A stretch of DNA of 9,375 nucleotides from NCBI GenBank assembly GCA_027065245.1, contig JAMOOS010000207.1, positions 1 to 9,375 of the forward strand, written 5' to 3'. Positions 6,771-9,375 of the stretch are shown piece by piece. Source of the stretch: Desulfuromonadaceae bacterium (GTDB lineage: Bacteria > Desulfobacterota > Desulfuromonadia > Desulfuromonadales > Desulfuromonadaceae). A model generated the notes under the pieces. It was not told where the DNA came from. It searched no databases and saw only the letters and a program-made list of their open reading frames with translations. Made by a program: the position numbers and the translations under genes. How positions within the stretch are numbered: position 1 is the first letter of the stretch; each line of letters opens with the position of its first letter.

Positions 6771-8819
6771 CTAAAAATCCCAGGTTAACCGGGCAAAACA
6801 ACTGCGGCTGATCTCTGTAGCCGGGATAAAATACTCACCGACAAATTCCAGGTGTTTGCTGTCGAGCAGGTTTTTACCCGATATCTGCACTGCCACAGCG
6901 TCGTTGACCTGCCAGCAAATGTTGGCGTCCAGAGCGTAATAGCTTTGTATTATCACATCGTTGTAAAAAGCTGTCGGACTGGCAACATCCAGCCCACTCA
7001 CATAGCGTCCGGCCAGGTTCAAACGTACGCTGTTACCCAGGTCGATATGTGTCATCAAGGCCAGTTGATGGCGCGGACTGGAGTGTTCATCAACAATGGC
7101 AGAAACAGAAAAGTCGCCGGGCGGATAATGTTTGGCGTGGGTACTTATTCGCAAATAAGTGTAGTTGAACTCGCTATCCATCCATGGCAACGGCTGCCAG
7201 CGAGTGCTGACTTCAAAACCATAACCGGATGCATCTATGTCGTTAACGATATTAATGGCACCGTGACCATTGTCACGATAACAACGCAAATCGTCATAAT
7301 CGTTATAAAAAGCCGCCAGATCAAATGAGAACTGCTCGTTACCAACATAACGGTAACCGGCCTCGTAGGCCATCACGTTTTCCGATTCAAAATCGTTGCT
7401 ACCTTGCACATGCATCTTGGAGTATGGATAGACATCCATCATCTTGAAAACAAGATATGTCGATCGCTCAAACCGGTTGGGCGTACGCACTGCCCGCGAA
7501 ACCGCCGCCCACACCCGGTGATCGGGAGCCACCTTCCACATTAAACGTACGCTGGGCTGAACTTCAAAATCGGTATAGTCATTATGCTCAACCTTGCACC
7601 CGAGGGTAAGCCACACCTTGTCCGCCACCAGTGTTATCTCATCCTGAACAAAACCGCTGTACAGCCTGTTTGTATAGTCGTCACTGGAAAACCTGGCCAT
7701 GTAGGTACTGTCGTAATTACTATCTATCAGACGGAAGCCAGCCCCCCACACGATATTATTGCCTTCGCACAGCTGAAACTGGTGCTGAAAATCGATATCA
7801 AGTGTATAATGACGCTCGTCGAAAATTATAGTATCCCGGTTGACATAATCGACATAACCTTTCAGGGTGAACGAGTTGCTGTCACTACAATTATGCTGCC
7901 AACTACCCATGATATTGCCACCAGACGATTCAGTATCGTCCCACACCACAGTGGGCAGAAACGCCTCGGTCCAGTACGGTGCCACCAGCATCTGCTGATC
8001 GCCGTCAAAGACACTACCCTGCATAGTCCAGGCATCGTTGTCACCGCCAACACCATCAAAGCGAATACTGGCACTTTTGATCCGCTCTCCGTCGTAAGCA
8101 TCCACACCGTATGAATACAAACTAGAGGAATCAAAATCAATGTACTGTGCCGATATCCGCCCCTGGATATCAGTACCGACGTCAAATCCGTAGCGTACCG
8201 CGCCACGCCGATACTCATCATCACCAACATCAACACTTACATGCCCGCCTGAACTGTCCCCAGCTGAACGGGTGATGATATTGATTATCCCGTTGACAGC
8301 ATTAGCGCCCCACAACGTAGCACCAGGGCCACGGATAACCTCTATCCGTTCTATATCTTCCAGCAGTAAGCCGAGATTAGCCCAGTATACGCCGGAAAAT
8401 GTGGGGGAATAAATACTGCGTCCGTCGATTTGTACCAGCAATTTGTTGGAGAACAGCCCATTGAATCCGCGCGCCGATATTGCCCACCTGTTTGACGTGA
8501 CTTGCGCCACGTTCAAACCGGGAACCTGGCGCAACAACTCCGGCACCGAAGATGCACCACTGTCGCGGATATCCTCCCGATTTATCACATACACCGCAGC
8601 AGCGGCATCGGCCATATTCTGTTTTTTACGGCTAACAGAGGTGATTTCCACATTCATCAGCTCAGCCAGACCCAACTCATATAAATCCACGTCAGCAGCA
8701 GCAAGCGGAGCCGGCAACAGCAGCAGCATAAGTACAATTGCAGGGAAATTGCGCAACACATCACCCAACGCCACAGATAAACCGTACTCGACCATGATTG
8801 TGTGTTTTATTTCACTCAT
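6771..8819 (-). CDS. TonB-dependent outer-membrane receptor
   Basis: A 682-residue outer-membrane protein. The signal peptide has its hydrophobic core at about 24-36 and probably ends after Ala42 (PLAAA/DVD); the N-region before it is unusually long. The mature protein begins DVDLYELGLAELMNVEITSV; the VEITSVS stretch (57-63) is a possible TonB box. The plug domain (about 68-185) contains VYVINREDIRDSG, VPELLRQVPGLNV, ARGFNG, LVQIDGRS, IERIEVIRGPGATLWG and NGIINIITR. The rest is beta-barrel, ending in a terminal Phe (RLTWDF) as the outer-membrane assembly machinery prefers. Such receptors import siderophores, cobalamin, carbohydrates or other ligands using TonB energy; the substrate cannot be told here. 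ATG 8819 overlaps the stop of the upstream YfiR-like gene (ATGA) with GGGTG nine bases upstream, so translation is probably coupled. The operon context suggests a signalling as well as, or instead of, an uptake role. Confidence 0.93.
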   Translation of the reverse strand: MSEIKHTIMVEYGLSVALGDVLRNFPAIVLMLLLLPAPLAAADVDLYELGLAELMNVEITSVSRKKQNMADAAAAVYVINREDIRDSGASSVPELLRQVPGLNVAQVTSNRWAISARGFNGLFSNKLLVQIDGRSIYSPTFSGVYWANLGLLLEDIERIEVIRGPGATLWGANAVNGIINIITRSAGDSSGGHVSVDVGDDEYRRGAVRYGFDVGTDIQGRISAQYIDFDSSSLYSYGVDAYDGERIKSASIRFDGVGGDNDAWTMQGSVFDGDQQMLVAPYWTEAFLPTVVWDDTESSGGNIMGSWQHNCSDSNSFTLKGYVDYVNRDTIIFDERHYTLDIDFQHQFQLCEGNNIVWGAGFRLIDSNYDSTYMARFSSDDYTNRLYSGFVQDEITLVADKVWLTLGCKVEHNDYTDFEVQPSVRLMWKVAPDHRVWAAVSRAVRTPNRFERSTYLVFKMMDVYPYSKMHVQGSNDFESENVMAYEAGYRYVGNEQFSFDLAAFYNDYDDLRCYRDNGHGAINIVNDIDASGYGFEVSTRWQPLPWMDSEFNYTYLRISTHAKHYPPGDFSVSAIVDEHSSPRHQLALMTHIDLGNSVRLNLAGRYVSGLDVASPTAFYNDVIIQSYYALDANICWQVNDAVAVQISGKNLLDSKHLEFVGEYFIPATEISRSCFARLTWDF

Positions 8820-9375
8820 TTATCGACACCCAACACTTCTGCCGCCAAGTTGTATACTTGGTAGCTTAATGCAATATCCTGCTCATCTACAGCTTTTCGG
8901 TTTATTATAAAACTCATCCTGCCGGCTTTTTCGCGCAATTCTATACATCCCCCATGAGCGGCAAACCCAGGCGTATCGCTCACGGTAAGAACGTGCCTGT
9001 GGCGCAGCAAGGCAACAACCTGTTCCACAGTCTCAAGATCCTTGTCAGCCACAAACACTACCTGAGCCGGAGGGATATTTTTTTTAAGCTTTAAAAAATC
9101 CGGCTCAAACGACACCTGTACGGCATGACCAGAAACCCGCCTGTTTGTCAGCGGCTGCAACGCATCCCCAAATGGATTGCCATCTGCCACGACAATACGC
9201 AACGGAGCATCCCCGGTCATAATGGCAGCATCTTTCCAATCGGTAAACTTCATAAAGTTGTAAATAAATGCCGCTTCCAGTCTATGAATCCTGTCTACTG
9301 CATCAGCGGCAGCTGCACTACCGTAGCCGCAGCAGGAGAATAACGCACCCACCATTAGCAAGCATATTTTCCACT
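8816..9375 (-). CDS. YfiR/DUF4154-family periplasmic protein, 5' end cut by the window
   Basis: The frame runs leftward from the window edge to a stop at 8816. A TTG at 9361 could serve as start, but the frame stays open through Trp-Lys-Ile-Cys codons to the edge and the hydrophobic signal peptide appears to begin there. The true start is probably just outside. After the signal region (ending near GSAAAA), the mature protein shows RLEAAFIYNFMKFTDW, LRIVVADGNPFG, VVFVADKD, HVLTVSDTPGFAAHGGCIELREK and MSFIINRKAV, the hallmark series of DUF4154. In Pseudomonas, YfiR binds the periplasmic part of YfiN and holds the cyclase inactive. The mature part here has a single cysteine, so the two disulfides of P. 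aeruginosa YfiR are absent. The usual C-terminal LSS-LL-LA pattern is replaced by LSYQVYNLA. The downstream overlapping TonB receptor and CHASE8 enzyme support a signalling role. Confidence 0.88.
   Translation of the reverse strand, partial: WKICLLMVGALFSCCGYGSAAAADAVDRIHRLEAAFIYNFMKFTDWKDAAIMTGDAPLRIVVADGNPFGDALQPLTNRRVSGHAVQVSFEPDFLKLKKNIPPAQVVFVADKDLETVEQVVALLRHRHVLTVSDTPGFAAHGGCIELREKAGRMSFIINRKAVDEQDIALSYQVYNLAAEVLGVDK
9064..9106. repeat. Imperfect 43-base inverted repeat inside the YfiR-like gene
   Basis: GAGCCGG (9064-9070) and CCGGCTC (9100-9106) are perfect 7-base arms. Between them is an AT-rich inner palindrome: a run of eight T (9078-9085), AAGCTT, and six A (9093-9098). The sequence encodes EPDFLKLKKNIPPAQ in the leftward frame, so it is coding. 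The hairpin potential may still matter for the message, and the eight-A run on the coding strand is a possible slippage site. Confidence 0.5.

Noticed and set aside
9359..9361. TTG at 9361 as the true start of the YfiR-like gene
   Set aside because: The frame remains open to the window edge, and starting here would give a signal peptide with no basic N-region; a start just beyond the window is more likely.

Overview
The window looks like a chromosomal segment from a Gram-negative bacterium, most likely a gammaproteobacterium. It has an outer-membrane lipoprotein, a TonB-dependent receptor, an ArfB-type ribosome rescue factor and a YheS-type ABC-F protein. Base composition looks moderate throughout, and no mobile element, tRNA, rRNA or CRISPR array was seen. 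The genus cannot be told from the sequence alone.

Layout. The left edge holds the first 43 codons of a nadC-like gene reading leftward (1-130). A gene-free gap of about 330 bases follows, with two inverted repeats. Next is the only rightward gene, an OmpA-domain coiled-coil lipoprotein (459-1385). It converges, 7 bases apart, on a long run of leftward genes. In transcription order from the right edge these are: a YfiR/DUF4154-family periplasmic protein (cut by the window edge, 9375-8816), a TonB-dependent receptor (8819-6771), a membrane GGDEF-EAL protein with a CHASE8-like sensor and HAMP domain (6728-4665), arfB (4583-4152), a yheS-like ABC-F gene (4004-2058), and a small protein with two DUF4388-like modules (2043-1393, or from 2061).

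The genes fall into two functional groups. The first three leftward genes are tightly packed (ATGA overlap, then a 42-base gap) and look like one operon for envelope-to-cyclic-di-GMP signalling. In the Pseudomonas YfiBNR system a periplasmic YfiR restrains a CHASE8-HAMP-GGDEF enzyme. Here a TonB-dependent receptor lies between the YfiR-like and YfiN-like genes, and the enzyme also carries an intact EAL domain. This is the most interesting system in the window. The second group, arfB and yheS, both act on stalled ribosomes. A good sigma-70-type promoter (TTGCCA, 17 bases, TATACT) lies between them and probably drives yheS and the small gene coupled to its end.
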